Shown here one piece after another: positions 47,161 to 57,738 of a DNA stretch of 64,000 nt. A model generated the notes under the pieces. That model had not been told where the DNA came from. It did not search any database and saw nothing but the letters and a program-made list of their open reading frames with translations. Both the position numbers and the translations under genes were made by a program. Where the stretch lies: the NCBI GenBank assembly GCA_001466705.2, contig LATX02000013.1, positions 806,001-870,000 of the forward strand, in the 5' to 3' direction. The DNA is from Moniliophthora roreri. Taxonomy: Eukaryota; Basidiomycota; Agaricomycetes; Agaricales; Marasmiaceae. Position 1 is the stretch's first letter. Each line of letters opens with the position of its first letter.

Positions 47161-48286
47161 CTACCCCCCTGTCAAGGGCAAAACTCTGTGTTGCCAGTCT
47201 AAGACTCTCCATCTCCATACAGCTCCACGTCATAATCCCCTGACGTATCTGGCATGTCGTTGACATCCCAAAGCATAGGTGTAGCTGGTACATTCCACGC
47301 TGGCTGCCAACTGGCCACTTCTCGTTCGTCTACAGAAAGTAACCCTGTAAATCTTCCTACCTTCCATGGGTCTGCCTCTACGAACATGAAGTCCATGTCT
47401 CTGTCGCTGCTTTCTGCCGACTCTTCAACATTCTCCTCCGAGATTGTTGTAAGGTTCATCGTCATAATCGTGATCATTCAACATAGAGTCTGGACTCGAA
47501 TCAGTCCCTCTATGCACAATGCAGTGAGACCTTTGTTGTTCAGAGCAGTTTCCAGATGTATGTTCAGGTTGAGTCTTGAAGCATCAGCGACACATGTACT
47601 GTGGGCAATGGCAGGTGAAATGGTGTTCCAGTCCACACACAGGGCAGAGACACGGCCTATGAGCTGCATCATCGGGGTCAGGACCAGAGTTGGAGGCCAC
47701 AATCTCTTTGTCAGTGGGGCACCACTGTTTGAGGGGATTCAGTTCTCCCTGTCCTCGTCCTCTTTCTCGTACTCTTCTGGCGGGGCCTCCCCACCAACCG
47801 TGGGTACAATTTTGATTTCAGGGTAGAACTGAGGCAGCAGGTGTTTGAAGATGACCAGAGTTGACAGTGATTGGAGGTGTGAGTTCTCTGGGGGCAGCAT
47901 TATCAGTGGGTTTGATCTTAGGTTTGACATTGGGATTGGGAGTGGGGTCAGGATAAAGGAGGGCATCGTGGGTTGAGGGTTCGGCAGTCACATGAGAGGT
48001 GGCAGTGAGTCATTCCTCGAGAGTTTGGGGTTCAGAGGTGAGTCTCAAGACAAGACTCCTGGTGTCGTTGATGTCAGGACAGGGGTATCTGTTTCCATCT
48101 GTTCAGCATCCGAGATGGTCAAGGAGACTGAAGGAGAGGGGATTAGGATATTCCGACATTGCTTGGGGATCTGTGGAGGGTAGCATGGACAAATGTGGAT
48201 GGTAAGGGAAGAGGGACAGTACCGTAACAGGCCCCCTCAGTCCAATGTGGTAGTTGCATGCAAAGAGGACCTGATTTGCGATCTCC
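47161..48286 (-). pseudogene. E2 ORF3 remnant with two zinc knuckles
   Basis: Equivalent of E1 ORF3, lacking its beginning, which was lost where MITE S3 sits. The double knuckle lies at 47545-47646 with the same spacing as in E1 (C-x2-C-x4-H-x4-C, then C-x2-C-x6-H-x4-C), interrupted by a TGA just before the second knuckle. Flanking frames are broken. Conservation of cysteine and histidine spacing between two copies with diverged LTRs supports a once-functional protein. Confidence 0.6.
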
Positions 48287-49033
48287 CACTATATACAAGG
48301 TGTTCTTTTTATGCTATTAATACAAAGAAAATACACTCAGAATACTGCTATATATTTGCTTCCAGACAACACTCAGAAAATTCTATTAGTTTCAAGTTAT
48401 CATCACATATTGAAAACAGCAAGCATACTCTGGATTTTAATTTCCAGAAGAGTCTGTGTTTTTTGGTTATTTTATAATAATGAAATTATAGAATTATCCT
48501 TTAATTTTCTAATTACAAATATACTAAATTTTCTGCCTTATAAAATAGTGAGAAAACATTTAAAAAACAAATATAAGATTTTGAATTTTATATTAAAGGA
48601 AACATGTTAAATACAAAAGGAAAACTATATGAAAACTATCTAAGAACTGCTTTAAAACATAGTGTTTTCACATGATTTTCCTACTATTTTTCTAGTGTTT
48701 TCCTAGTGTTTTCTCTGACTTTCCCACAATAGAAAATGTGGAATTTTTATCTTATCTTATCAGCATTTTCTGAGGATTTTCAACCAGAGAAAATTTAATG
48801 TTTTCTCAGTATAGAAATCATTCTAATATATTGTATTGTCTATTAATTCTCAGCATTTGAAGATTCTATATCTTTTGTTGTTGAAAATTTAGCATCCTCC
48901 AGACATATTCTTGTTGAGAGGACACAATTAAAATTTGGAATTTATAAATGCTTTTTTAAAAATCTTCATTGCAAGAAGATTAAGTGTTTTCTCAATCAGA
49001 AAACCATGTTAAAAGAACACCTCATATATAGTG
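48287..49033. mobile_element. CACTA-type MITE S3 (inverted copy)
   Basis: A 747-bp copy of the S1 family in opposite orientation, with TIRs CACTATATACAAGGTGTTC and CACTATATATGAGGTGTTC (inverted). Comparison with E1 shows that about 330 bp of element sequence between the chromodomain and ORF3 is missing at this point, so insertion was accompanied or followed by a deletion and no target duplication can be recognised. Confidence 0.85.
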
Positions 49034-51140
49034 TATAGAGATCTAGACAGTTGACCATTCCTTTGGTTTCGATCCACCAGTTGTGAGATGAATTGTAGCC
49101 CATGTATGACACCAAGAATTCTCGGGGTTGTTTCTTGGGCCTATGTCCAACGATTGCTTCCACTTCGTATTCTTCAAACCCTTCTATCAGATCCAGGGGT
49201 GGTTCCATAAAACTAGGCCCATAGGCTTCTGTTTCCTTAAACGGCATAAGAAGGGCCATGTGGAAAACAGAGTGGATTCTCCATTGATGCAGTAGTTCCA
49301 GCCAATATGTAACAGGCCCTAGAACTTTGAGAATCTTGAATGGTCCTTCCCATTTCGGGGCCAGTTTCTTGGTTGGATACCCTATGGCCAGGTTCTTTCC
49401 TTCCAACCATACCTTCTGTCCTACATCAAATGTTTCCAGCTTCTGTTTTTCCCATTGTATCATCTGCTGTTGTGCGAGCTCCAGCAGGCTGACCATTTCT
49501 TCTCTAACTCTTTTCAGCTCCTTCAGCTGTTCTTCTACTGATAGGATGTCAGTCTGTTCAAACACCGTCGGGAAGGCTCTTGGGTAATACCCCATCATTA
49601 TGAAAAAGGGGGATTTCTTGAGTACTGAATGGGTCCAATTGTTATGTGCAAATTCAGCTATAGGGAGATATTCCTTCCATTTCATTTGTTCTTTTGAGCA
49701 AAATATGCGGAGGTAAACCTCAATTTCCTGGTTGACTTGTTCAGTTTCCCCATCTGTTTGAGGGTGAAATGTGGTGCTCATTGAATGCTTGATGGACAGC
49801 TGTCTTCCCATCTCTTGGAATACTTCTGCTGCAAATCTAGGGTCTCAGTTGGATATAATATGGTCCAGAAGTCCAAAGCATCTGTATACTTGTTGAATTA
49901 ACAGTTCTGCTATTTCTGTGGCATCTGACTTCTTCATGCATAGTGTAAAAATTACCCCCTTCATAGAGGAGTGGTCCACCACGACAAGAATAGAGTCCAT
50001 GCCATTGCATTCTGGTAAGTCCATAATAAGGTCCATTGTACAGACCTGGAAGGGGAAAGAGTTTGGGGTTGGTTGTAATGGTTGAATTGGAGTCTTTGTT
50101 GGATGTGTGTTGATCTTTGATTGTTGGCATAGTACACAGCCATCCATGAAGCTCTTGACGAACTTCGCCATCCCTGGCCACCAGAAGTCTCTCTGGACCT
50201 GCTCCAGAGTGTTCCATTGTCCCAGGTGGCCTACACCTGGAGTTTCATGCACTGCTCTCATGATGTTTCATCAGAGTTCTGCATCATTTGGCACATAGAC
50301 CCATCCCTTAAAGAAGAGTAGCCCATCATCAATTCTCCAATCTGACAAGGCAGACTTAATTGGCAGCATGCCTTGGTGAAGCAGTTGCTCCAAGGCCGAC
50401 TTATGGAAGTCATCTAGGCCCAATCGTTCCATGATTTCCCTGGCACATGAACAAGAGCCAGGTCGAATTCTGACAGGAATAAACTCCATCTGGCCTGTCT
50501 CCTGTTGAGTTTTTGAGCCATCCGGAAGTATGTAAGGTTCTTATGATCAGATAAGATCACCACCTTGTATTTTCCTCCCATCAGATAGTGTCACCATTCT
50601 GTTAGAGCCTGTACTATGGCCAACAATTCCCAGTCATAGATCTCATAGTTCCATTCTGTTGGGGATAGTGATTTCAATAAATATCCACATGGGTGCCATT
50701 TGTCATCTGTTCCCTGCTGTTGAAGGACTGCTCCTGTGGCCCATTTGGAAGCATCTGCTTCTATGATGAAGGGTTTATCCATGTCAGGCATGAGGAGTAC
50801 CAGTTCTGAAAGGAACTTTTTCTTGAGAAGGTCAAAGGTGATCTGGCATGTTGCTGTCCATTCAAACTTCTGTGACTTCTTTGTGAGATCATTGAGCAGT
50901 TGAGTCAGTTGCACATATTTTCCAATGAACTTCCAGTAGAAATTTCTGAACCCCAGGAAAGCGTGTACTCCTTTCACCGTCTTCGGCAGTTCCCATTCAG
51001 CTATTCCTGCCAGCTTTACAGGATCTATTGCTACGTAACCAGGTCAGATCACCATTCCTAAAAATACGACTTCCATGACATCAAATTCACACTTCTTGAG
51101 TTTGAGGTACAAATCATGTTTCTTTATCCGGTGCATCAGT
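49034..51140 (-). pseudogene. E2 integrase-chromodomain and RNase H segment (first assembly copy)
   Basis: Minus-strand pol. The frame at 49811-49034 contains [15 protein letters not shown] with the catalytic Glu, the GPF module KWEGPFKILKVL and a chromodomain (EYEVEAIVGHRPKK, FLVSYMGYNSSHNWWI) cut at LDLY by MITE S3. Upstream lie the zinc-binding H2C2 module (HETPGVGH to CVLCQQ), the first Asp in CTMDLIMDLP, and the second catalytic position reading IISN, with Asn for Asp, followed by TGA. RNase H (KPFIIEADASKWATGAVLQQ) ends the segment. From 49521 to 51140 it is identical to 51142-52761 and probably the same DNA. Confidence 0.88.
49521..51140. repeat. First copy of a 1620-bp N-separated duplication
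   Basis: Recurs at 51142-52761 after a single N at 51141 with no difference that I can see, far closer than the two LTRs of the same element. It is an assembly overlap, not a biological duplication. Confidence 0.9.
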
Positions 51141-51141
51141 N

Positions 51142-52761
51142 CTTCAGCTGTTCTTCTACTGATAGGATGTCAGTCTGTTCAAACACCGTCGGGAAGGCTC
51201 TTGGGTAATACCCCATCATTATGAAAAAGGGGGATTTCTTGAGTACTGAATGGGTCCAATTGTTATGTGCAAATTCAGCTATAGGGAGATATTCCTTCCA
51301 TTTCATTTGTTCTTTTGAGCAAAATATGCGGAGGTAAACCTCAATTTCCTGGTTGACTTGTTCAGTTTCCCCATCTGTTTGAGGGTGAAATGTGGTGCTC
51401 ATTGAATGCTTGATGGACAGCTGTCTTCCCATCTCTTGGAATACTTCTGCTGCAAATCTAGGGTCTCAGTTGGATATAATATGGTCCAGAAGTCCAAAGC
51501 ATCTGTATACTTGTTGAATTAACAGTTCTGCTATTTCTGTGGCATCTGACTTCTTCATGCATAGTGTAAAAATTACCCCCTTCATAGAGGAGTGGTCCAC
51601 CACGACAAGAATAGAGTCCATGCCATTGCATTCTGGTAAGTCCATAATAAGGTCCATTGTACAGACCTGGAAGGGGAAAGAGTTTGGGGTTGGTTGTAAT
51701 GGTTGAATTGGAGTCTTTGTTGGATGTGTGTTGATCTTTGATTGTTGGCATAGTACACAGCCATCCATGAAGCTCTTGACGAACTTCGCCATCCCTGGCC
51801 ACCAGAAGTCTCTCTGGACCTGCTCCAGAGTGTTCCATTGTCCCAGGTGGCCTACACCTGGAGTTTCATGCACTGCTCTCATGATGTTTCATCAGAGTTC
51901 TGCATCATTTGGCACATAGACCCATCCCTTAAAGAAGAGTAGCCCATCATCAATTCTCCAATCTGACAAGGCAGACTTAATTGGCAGCATGCCTTGGTGA
52001 AGCAGTTGCTCCAAGGCCGACTTATGGAAGTCATCTAGGCCCAATCGTTCCATGATTTCCCTGGCACATGAACAAGAGCCAGGTCGAATTCTGACAGGAA
52101 TAAACTCCATCTGGCCTGTCTCCTGTTGAGTTTTTGAGCCATCCGGAAGTATGTAAGGTTCTTATGATCAGATAAGATCACCACCTTGTATTTTCCTCCC
52201 ATCAGATAGTGTCACCATTCTGTTAGAGCCTGTACTATGGCCAACAATTCCCAGTCATAGATCTCATAGTTCCATTCTGTTGGGGATAGTGATTTCAATA
52301 AATATCCACATGGGTGCCATTTGTCATCTGTTCCCTGCTGTTGAAGGACTGCTCCTGTGGCCCATTTGGAAGCATCTGCTTCTATGATGAAGGGTTTATC
52401 CATGTCAGGCATGAGGAGTACCAGTTCTGAAAGGAACTTTTTCTTGAGAAGGTCAAAGGTGATCTGGCATGTTGCTGTCCATTCAAACTTCTGTGACTTC
52501 TTTGTGAGATCATTGAGCAGTTGAGTCAGTTGCACATATTTTCCAATGAACTTCCAGTAGAAATTTCTGAACCCCAGGAAAGCGTGTACTCCTTTCACCG
52601 TCTTCGGCAGTTCCCATTCAGCTATTCCTGCCAGCTTTACAGGATCTATTGCTACGTAACCAGGTCAGATCACCATTCCTAAAAATACGACTTCCATGAC
52701 ATCAAATTCACACTTCTTGAGTTTGAGGTACAAATCATGTTTCTTTATCCGGTGCATCAGT
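51142..52761 (-). repeat. Second copy of the 1620-bp duplication (E2 integrase/RNase H)
   Basis: Same integrase core, H2C2 module and RNase H content as 49521-51140, beginning in mid-integrase exactly at the N. Removing one copy restores a continuous pol from 52761 into 49520 and a plausible E2 length. Confidence 0.9.
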
Positions 52762-53962
52762 CTTTCAGTCTGTTCCTGATGCTCTGTCCTGTCCTTGGAG
52801 AAGAGGAGGATGTCGTCCATGTAGACCACACACCATCCTTTGTTGATGAAGTCGGACAGGATATCGTTCATGAAGGCTTGGAACATTGCCAGTGAGTTGC
52901 TTAATCTGAAGAACATGACTATTGGCTCGAACAATCTGCAATTTGTTTTGAAGGCAGCTTTCCATTAATCTCCATCCTTGATTCGTATGTTGTTGTAACC
53001 GTTTCGAAGGTCTAGTTTTGTAAAGACATTTGCTCCCTTCAACTTGTCTAAAAGCTCCAATATCAAGAGCAACGGATATGTGTTCTTTACTGTCCCTTTG
53101 TTCAGTTCTCAATAATCTTGTGTGGGTCTGAGTGCTCCCTTCTCTTTTTTTGCAACAAAGAAGAGAGAAGCCATTGGTGACTTCAATTTTTGAATGTAGC
53201 CTTTATGTAGGTTTTCTTCTAGAAACTTGTCCTGCTCCTTCTGTTCTGCCGGGCTCAAAGGGGGTAATTTGCAATTTCGGGGTACAAAGTCTGATTTTAG
53301 TTTGATGGCATGGTCATAGGTTTGGGAAGGGGGAAAGCGCTCCAATTTTCCCTTCTTGAAGCAATCCCAGTGTTCCTGAAGGTAAGGGGGAATCAACTTG
53401 TCTATCTCCCTCTTGACTTCCTGTTGCTGGTGTGCTAACTCCTGAGAGGCCATGATTTTTGCACCAATCAAGACTTCTGCAGGAGTGCTATCGAGTATGC
53501 CTGCGAATCTCTTAATCTGTATTTTCTGTCTCGGTAGGAACTTGATTTCTCCTGTCTCCCAATTGATCTGAGGGTTATGATAGCAAAGCCAGGGTAGTCC
53601 TAGGATCAAGTCTTTGTCTCCAATCCCTGATATCATAAAGTTCTCCCTGAATTCCTTATCTGCTATCCTGAATTCAAGTTCCACTACATGGGAGATCCAT
53701 GCAGTCTTATTCGGTGTTCCATTGATGTTGAACACCTTGATCTTTTCTGGAAGCTGGATCCATCTCTTTCCCAGCTTTCTTGCTAAGGCTGTGCTAATGA
53801 ACTGTCCTCCCACTCCTGAATCTAGCAAGGCTTGTGTTTCAATGATTTGAGTTCCCACTTTGTACTGGAGAGGAATATGCATAGAAGTTTGGTCCAGTTT
53901 AGCTAGTACAAAGTGTGAAATGGTTACGGGTGGTAGAGACATCATCCTCTTCCGCTGTCCTA
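52762..53962 (-). pseudogene. E2 protease and reverse transcriptase
   Basis: Pol starts in the -1 frame relative to gag. The retropepsin active site reads ALLDSGVGGQFIS at about 53814, followed by DKDLILGLPWL (flap and hydrophobic-G motifs). The RT begins with HWDCFKKGKLERFPP and [21 protein letters not shown]. After a break the palm motif VVYMDDILLFSKD is at 52809-52829 (YMDD). Stops at former Arg/Gln/Trp codons interrupt it near 53109 and 52935, so the polyprotein cannot be made. Domain order PR-RT-RH-INT-CHR is that of Ty3/gypsy chromoviruses. Confidence 0.92.
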
Positions 53963-53969
53963 AAAACCC
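53960..53969 (-). promoter_or_regulatory. E2 candidate -1 frameshift site (GGGTTTT) at the gag stop
   Basis: In gag the codons read G-GGT-TTT-TAG. The heptamer GGGTTTT fits the X-XXY-YYZ rule and the -1 frame runs open into pol. The same heptamer occupies the same place in E1 (57729-57738, followed by TGA). Translation would then yield gag and, at low frequency, gag-pol. Confidence 0.7.
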
Positions 53970-55330
53970 TCTTGTTCCATAAGGTCAATCAACATATTCT
54001 TTTCTTCCTCTGTCTGGTCATTAACCAAGGCTCTGATTTTGGCAAATCTTTCTTCCTTTGAGAGCTTCCTTGGTTCTTCCTTCTTCTCTTCCTTCTTTAT
54101 AGCATCCGGGCAATCTCTTATTCGATGACCTTCCCTTCCACACTGGAAGCATAGTCCCTTCGCCATGTACTCCTTTTGGTCTATCTCTGAGATCTGTTTA
54201 ACAGCAACTTTCTCTTTCTTCTGGAAGCTTTGTTGTGGTTTCCTTCCGTTATCTTCGTCCCATGTCTTTCCATACTCCTGGGCCTGTTTGTAGCTTTCAT
54301 TGAAGAGAATTGTGGCATTCATCCAATCTTTAATGTTGGTAGGAGTCCCCTCGGGTCGTGTCATGATCTTCAATACTAAGCTCTTGGGCAGTCCTCATTT
54401 GAATGCTACAATCTGTGTGGTGTCATTGTATCCTGTTTGCTTGGCTAGGTATGAAAACTGATACATGTATTCATTGGCCCTTTCCTTCATCTTCAAATCT
54501 TGGAGCTTTAGTTGAGCTTCCAAAGCCATGTCGAGAGGTTCAAATGATGTTTTGAAATCTTCCACAAAGTCTCCCCATGAGACCTTCTCAGCATCTGGAT
54601 TGAGTGCGAGTAGGAGATCTGTCTTTTTGTTTTTCCAGAACTCTCCTGGTCTGTCAGTCATGTATGAAAGGAGAAAGAGCTTCCTTGTTCGGTCTGTGGT
54701 AAATGTTTTGGGGTTGAGAGCGACATACAACAACACTTCTCAGAGGAACTTCTTCGCATCTTTCTTGTGCCCTGTGAAGGCCCTTGGCAGTGCTGCTTTT
54801 ACTTCCTTCTCTGCCACTACCACTTGCATGGGTCCTGTAGTGTCAATAACTGCTTCTTCAGCTACTGGAACGTCCTTGGGTCTGCTTCCCAAAGGTTTCT
54901 TATCCTCTGCCATCTCTTCAAGTTGAGGTTGCTTCATTGATCAGGGGCTGTTCTTTAATGCATAGAGGAGTCGTTGAAAGGGATCTAATTTCTCTACTGA
55001 GGTCAAAGAGGTATTCAATGTATCTGATTCAGGCTTCTTTGGTGTAGTAGGCAATATTTCTTCTTCGATTCTGATCTCCTCTGATCCAGTCATGATGGAT
55101 AACAGGGTTGAGATTCTCCTTGTTTTGGAGTGCTCTTCTCATGTCTCTGTTGGTGGCTGATTCGTTAGCGATGGCAACTGCAAGGCGGTCAACAGTTCTC
55201 TGCAGGATGCTCTAGTCAATGGTGGAATAACTTGTCCACTGGGATTCGATATGGATTGGGTTTGTAACCCACACCGGCGCTCTTCCACTTTCACAATGTC
55301 TTTCTCTATCTGGGATTCTGTCCGTGGTGG
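53960..55330 (-). pseudogene. E2 gag with CCHC zinc knuckle
   Basis: Capsid-nucleocapsid precursor. The capsid part contains LPRAFTGHKKDAKKFL and RKLFLLSYMTDRPGEFWKN, and the nucleocapsid has the knuckle CFQCGREGHRIRDC (C-x2-C-x4-H-x4-C) near 54110-54152. The end is DLMEQEGF followed by TAG at 53960-53962, with GGGTTTT just before it. Two premature stops (TGA for a Gln/Arg codon near 54737, TGA for Trp near 54392) break it relative to E1. The start is inferred by alignment to E1, as the initiator codon is not conserved. Confidence 0.85.
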
Positions 55331-55380
55331 CGTCTTGTTCTCCTAGTGATGCCTAAACCTGGATAGGTTGGCAATTGAAG

Positions 55381-55390
55381 AGCTTGACCT
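55381..55390 (-). promoter_or_regulatory. E2 self-complementary primer-binding site
   Basis: Two bases inside the 5' LTR, the sense strand reads AGGTCAAGCT. This is complementary to AGCTTGACCT within the LTR (55546-55555 on the plus strand reads AGGTCAAGCT), about 33 nt below a TATTTAAG box. No TGG-starting tRNA-type site is present. This is the arrangement of Tf1-type self-priming. Confidence 0.65.
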
Positions 55391-55392
55391 TG

Positions 55393-55828
55393 TGTTACGT
55401 TACTTGCACAGCAACGTCGACTAACCACTTAGAAAAGGTAAAAATCCCTTGCAAAGTAGTTTCAAGTTCAAGTTAGAGTTCATTCAATGGATGTTGAAGT
55501 TCAGAGATCCTTCAGTTCTGCTTGCAACACAAGTTATAATAAACCAGGTCAAGCTGAAGACTTAGAGTCTTAGCTTGAGTGCTTAAATATGTTACAACTG
55601 ATCATGTAAACTATGTTACATGAATGTCCAACAGCTACAATGATACGATAATAAATACCTGATGTTGTCAGGGTATGAGTCATGATTCTGATGAAGAAAT
55701 GGGGTGCTAGGAAGGTGTACTAAGTCCAATCAAGGGAGAAGCATAGAAGATACAGGAAAGGGGACTGGGAAGGTGTATGTGTCCAATCAAAAGGGAAGCA
55801 TAAGTAACAGGGTAAAGAAAACATAACA
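55393..55828 (-). mobile_element. E2 5' LTR
   Basis: A 436-bp LTR paired with 46725-47160, followed by the target duplication GCAGT (55829-55833). It contains the sense-strand TATTTAAG box and the AGCTTGACCT motif. The whole element spans 46725-55828; about 6.7 kb remain after subtracting MITE S3 and the duplicated 1621 bp. Confidence 0.93.
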
Positions 55829-55890
55829 GCAGTATTCTGAGTGTATTTCCTTTGTATTAATAGCATGAAAAGAACACCTCGTACATAGTG
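55829..55890. mobile_element. CACTA-type MITE S2, right part
   Basis: Continues S2 after E2 (GCAGTATTCTGAG) and ends with the inverted TIR GAACACCTCGTACATAGTG. E1 pol resumes immediately to the right. Confidence 0.88.
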
Positions 55891-57738
55891 TTGGCTTCTA
55901 AGCTGTCCTGAAGTATGTAAGGTTCTTGTGATCTGAGAGGATCACAACCTTGTAATTGCCTCCCATCAGATAATGATGCCACTCCATCAAAGCTCGTACG
56001 ATGGCCAATAGCTCTTGATTGTAGATCTTGTAGTTCCGTTCTGTCGGAGATATGGACTTGGATAGATATCCACATGGGTGCCATTTGCTATCTATTTCTT
56101 GTTGCTGAAGTACCACACCAGTGGCCCATTTGGAAGTGTCTGCTTCTATAACAAAGGGCTTGTCTGTGTCTGACATTAGTAACATGGGTTCTGATAGGAA
56201 CTTCTTCTTGAGGAGGTCAAATGTGATTTGGCATGCCATTGTCTATTTGAACTTCTGCGATTTCTTCATTAAATTGTTGAGGGGCCTGGCAAGTTGTGTG
56301 TATTTCCCAATGAACTTTCAATAGAAATTTCCGAAACCCAGGAAGGCTCGTACTCCTTTGACTGTCTTAGATGGTTCCCATTCAGCCATTCTGGCAAGTT
56401 TGACTGGGTCTATTGCTACATGACCTGGTCAGATGACCATTTCTAAGAATACAACTTCAGTGACATTGAATTCACATTTTTTGGGTTTGAAAAAAAGGTT
56501 GTGTTTCCTAATGCATTGCATCAATCTCTCAGTCTGCTTCTAATGTTCTCATCGATTGTTCGAGAAGAGGAGAATGTCGTCTATGTAGACTATGCACTAA
56601 CCTTTGTCGATGAAGTCAGACAGGATGTTGTTCATAAAGGCTTGGAACATAGCTGGTGAGTTGCTAAGGCCAAAAAACATGACCATCAGTTCGAATAGTC
56701 CTTGATTTGTCTTAAAGGCAGCTTTCCACTGGTCTCCATCCTTGATTCAAACATTGTTGTATCTGTTACGAAGATCTAGTTTTGTGAAAATGTTTGCTCC
56801 CTTCAACTTGTCCAAAAGTTCAGAGATTAAGGGCAGGGGGTATGGGTTCTTGATTGTTCCTTTGTTAAGTTCGCGGTAGTCCTGTGTAGGCCTCAGGGCT
56901 CCTTTCTCCTTTTTTGCAACAAAGAAGAAGGGAGAAGCCATAGATGACTTTGATTTCCTGATATATCCCTTGTGCAAATTCTCTTCCAAGAACTTATCCT
57001 GCTCCTTCTGCTCTGCCAGGCTTAGTGGGTATAACTTGCAGTTCTGTGGTACAAAATTGGGTTTTAATTCAATGGCATGGTCATAGGTTCATGACAGGGG
57101 AAAACACTCTGATTTCCCTTTCTCAAAGTGATCCTTGTACCCTTGCAGATAAGAAGAGATGAGCTTGTTTATCTCCTTCTTGACTTCCTGCTTTTGGTGT
57201 GCTAGTTCCTGAGAAGTGGTCATCTTGGTGCCAATGAGGACTTCTTTGGGGGTGTTATCCAATATACCTGTAAACCTTTTGATCTGGATCCTTCACTTCA
57301 GCAGAAACTCTATTTCTCCCATTTCCCAATCAATTCAGGGATTATGGTATCAGAGCCATAGGAGTCCCAAGATCATATCCTCATCTCCAATCCCAGAGAT
57401 CAGAAAGTTCTCTCGGAAGTCCTTTCCTGCTATTCTGAACTCAATTTCTACCACATGCGATATCCATGCAGTTTTATTCAGGGTTCCATCGACATTGAAT
57501 ACTTTGATCTTCTCTGAGAGTTGAACCCATTTCTTCTCTCTAACTTTCTTGCTAAAGTTGTACTGATAAATCTCCCTCCAGCTCCCGAATCTAACAGTGC
57601 TTGTGTTTTGACAGTTTGAGTTCCCGCTTTGTACTGCAGAGGAATGTGCATAGAATTTTGATCCATTTTAGCTAGTACAAAGTGTGAGATTGTTACAGGC
57701 AGTGGAGACGTCATCCTCTTTCACCGCTTCAAAAACCC
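55891..57738 (-). pseudogene. E1 protease, reverse transcriptase and RNase H
   Basis: The 5' part of E1 pol. The retropepsin reads ALLDSGAGGRFIS at about 57585. The RT has [20 protein letters not shown] and [20 protein letters not shown], and a YIDD catalytic box near 56575. RNase H has DKPFVIEADTSKWATGVVLQ and [14 protein letters not shown] at its left end, where MITE S2 cuts it. The frame resumes at 46034. Frame changes and CGA-to-TGA-type stops are frequent, including one directly after the frameshift site. Confidence 0.9.

Noticed and set aside
48311..48610. 99-codon frame in the S3 MITE
   Set aside because: A low-complexity AT-rich frame present in both MITE orientations and not conserved as protein among S1, S2 and S3.
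49521..52761. Two tandem retroelements or an internal duplication in E2
   Set aside because: The 1620-bp copies are identical although the LTRs of the same element differ by 2.5 percent, and they meet at a single N.
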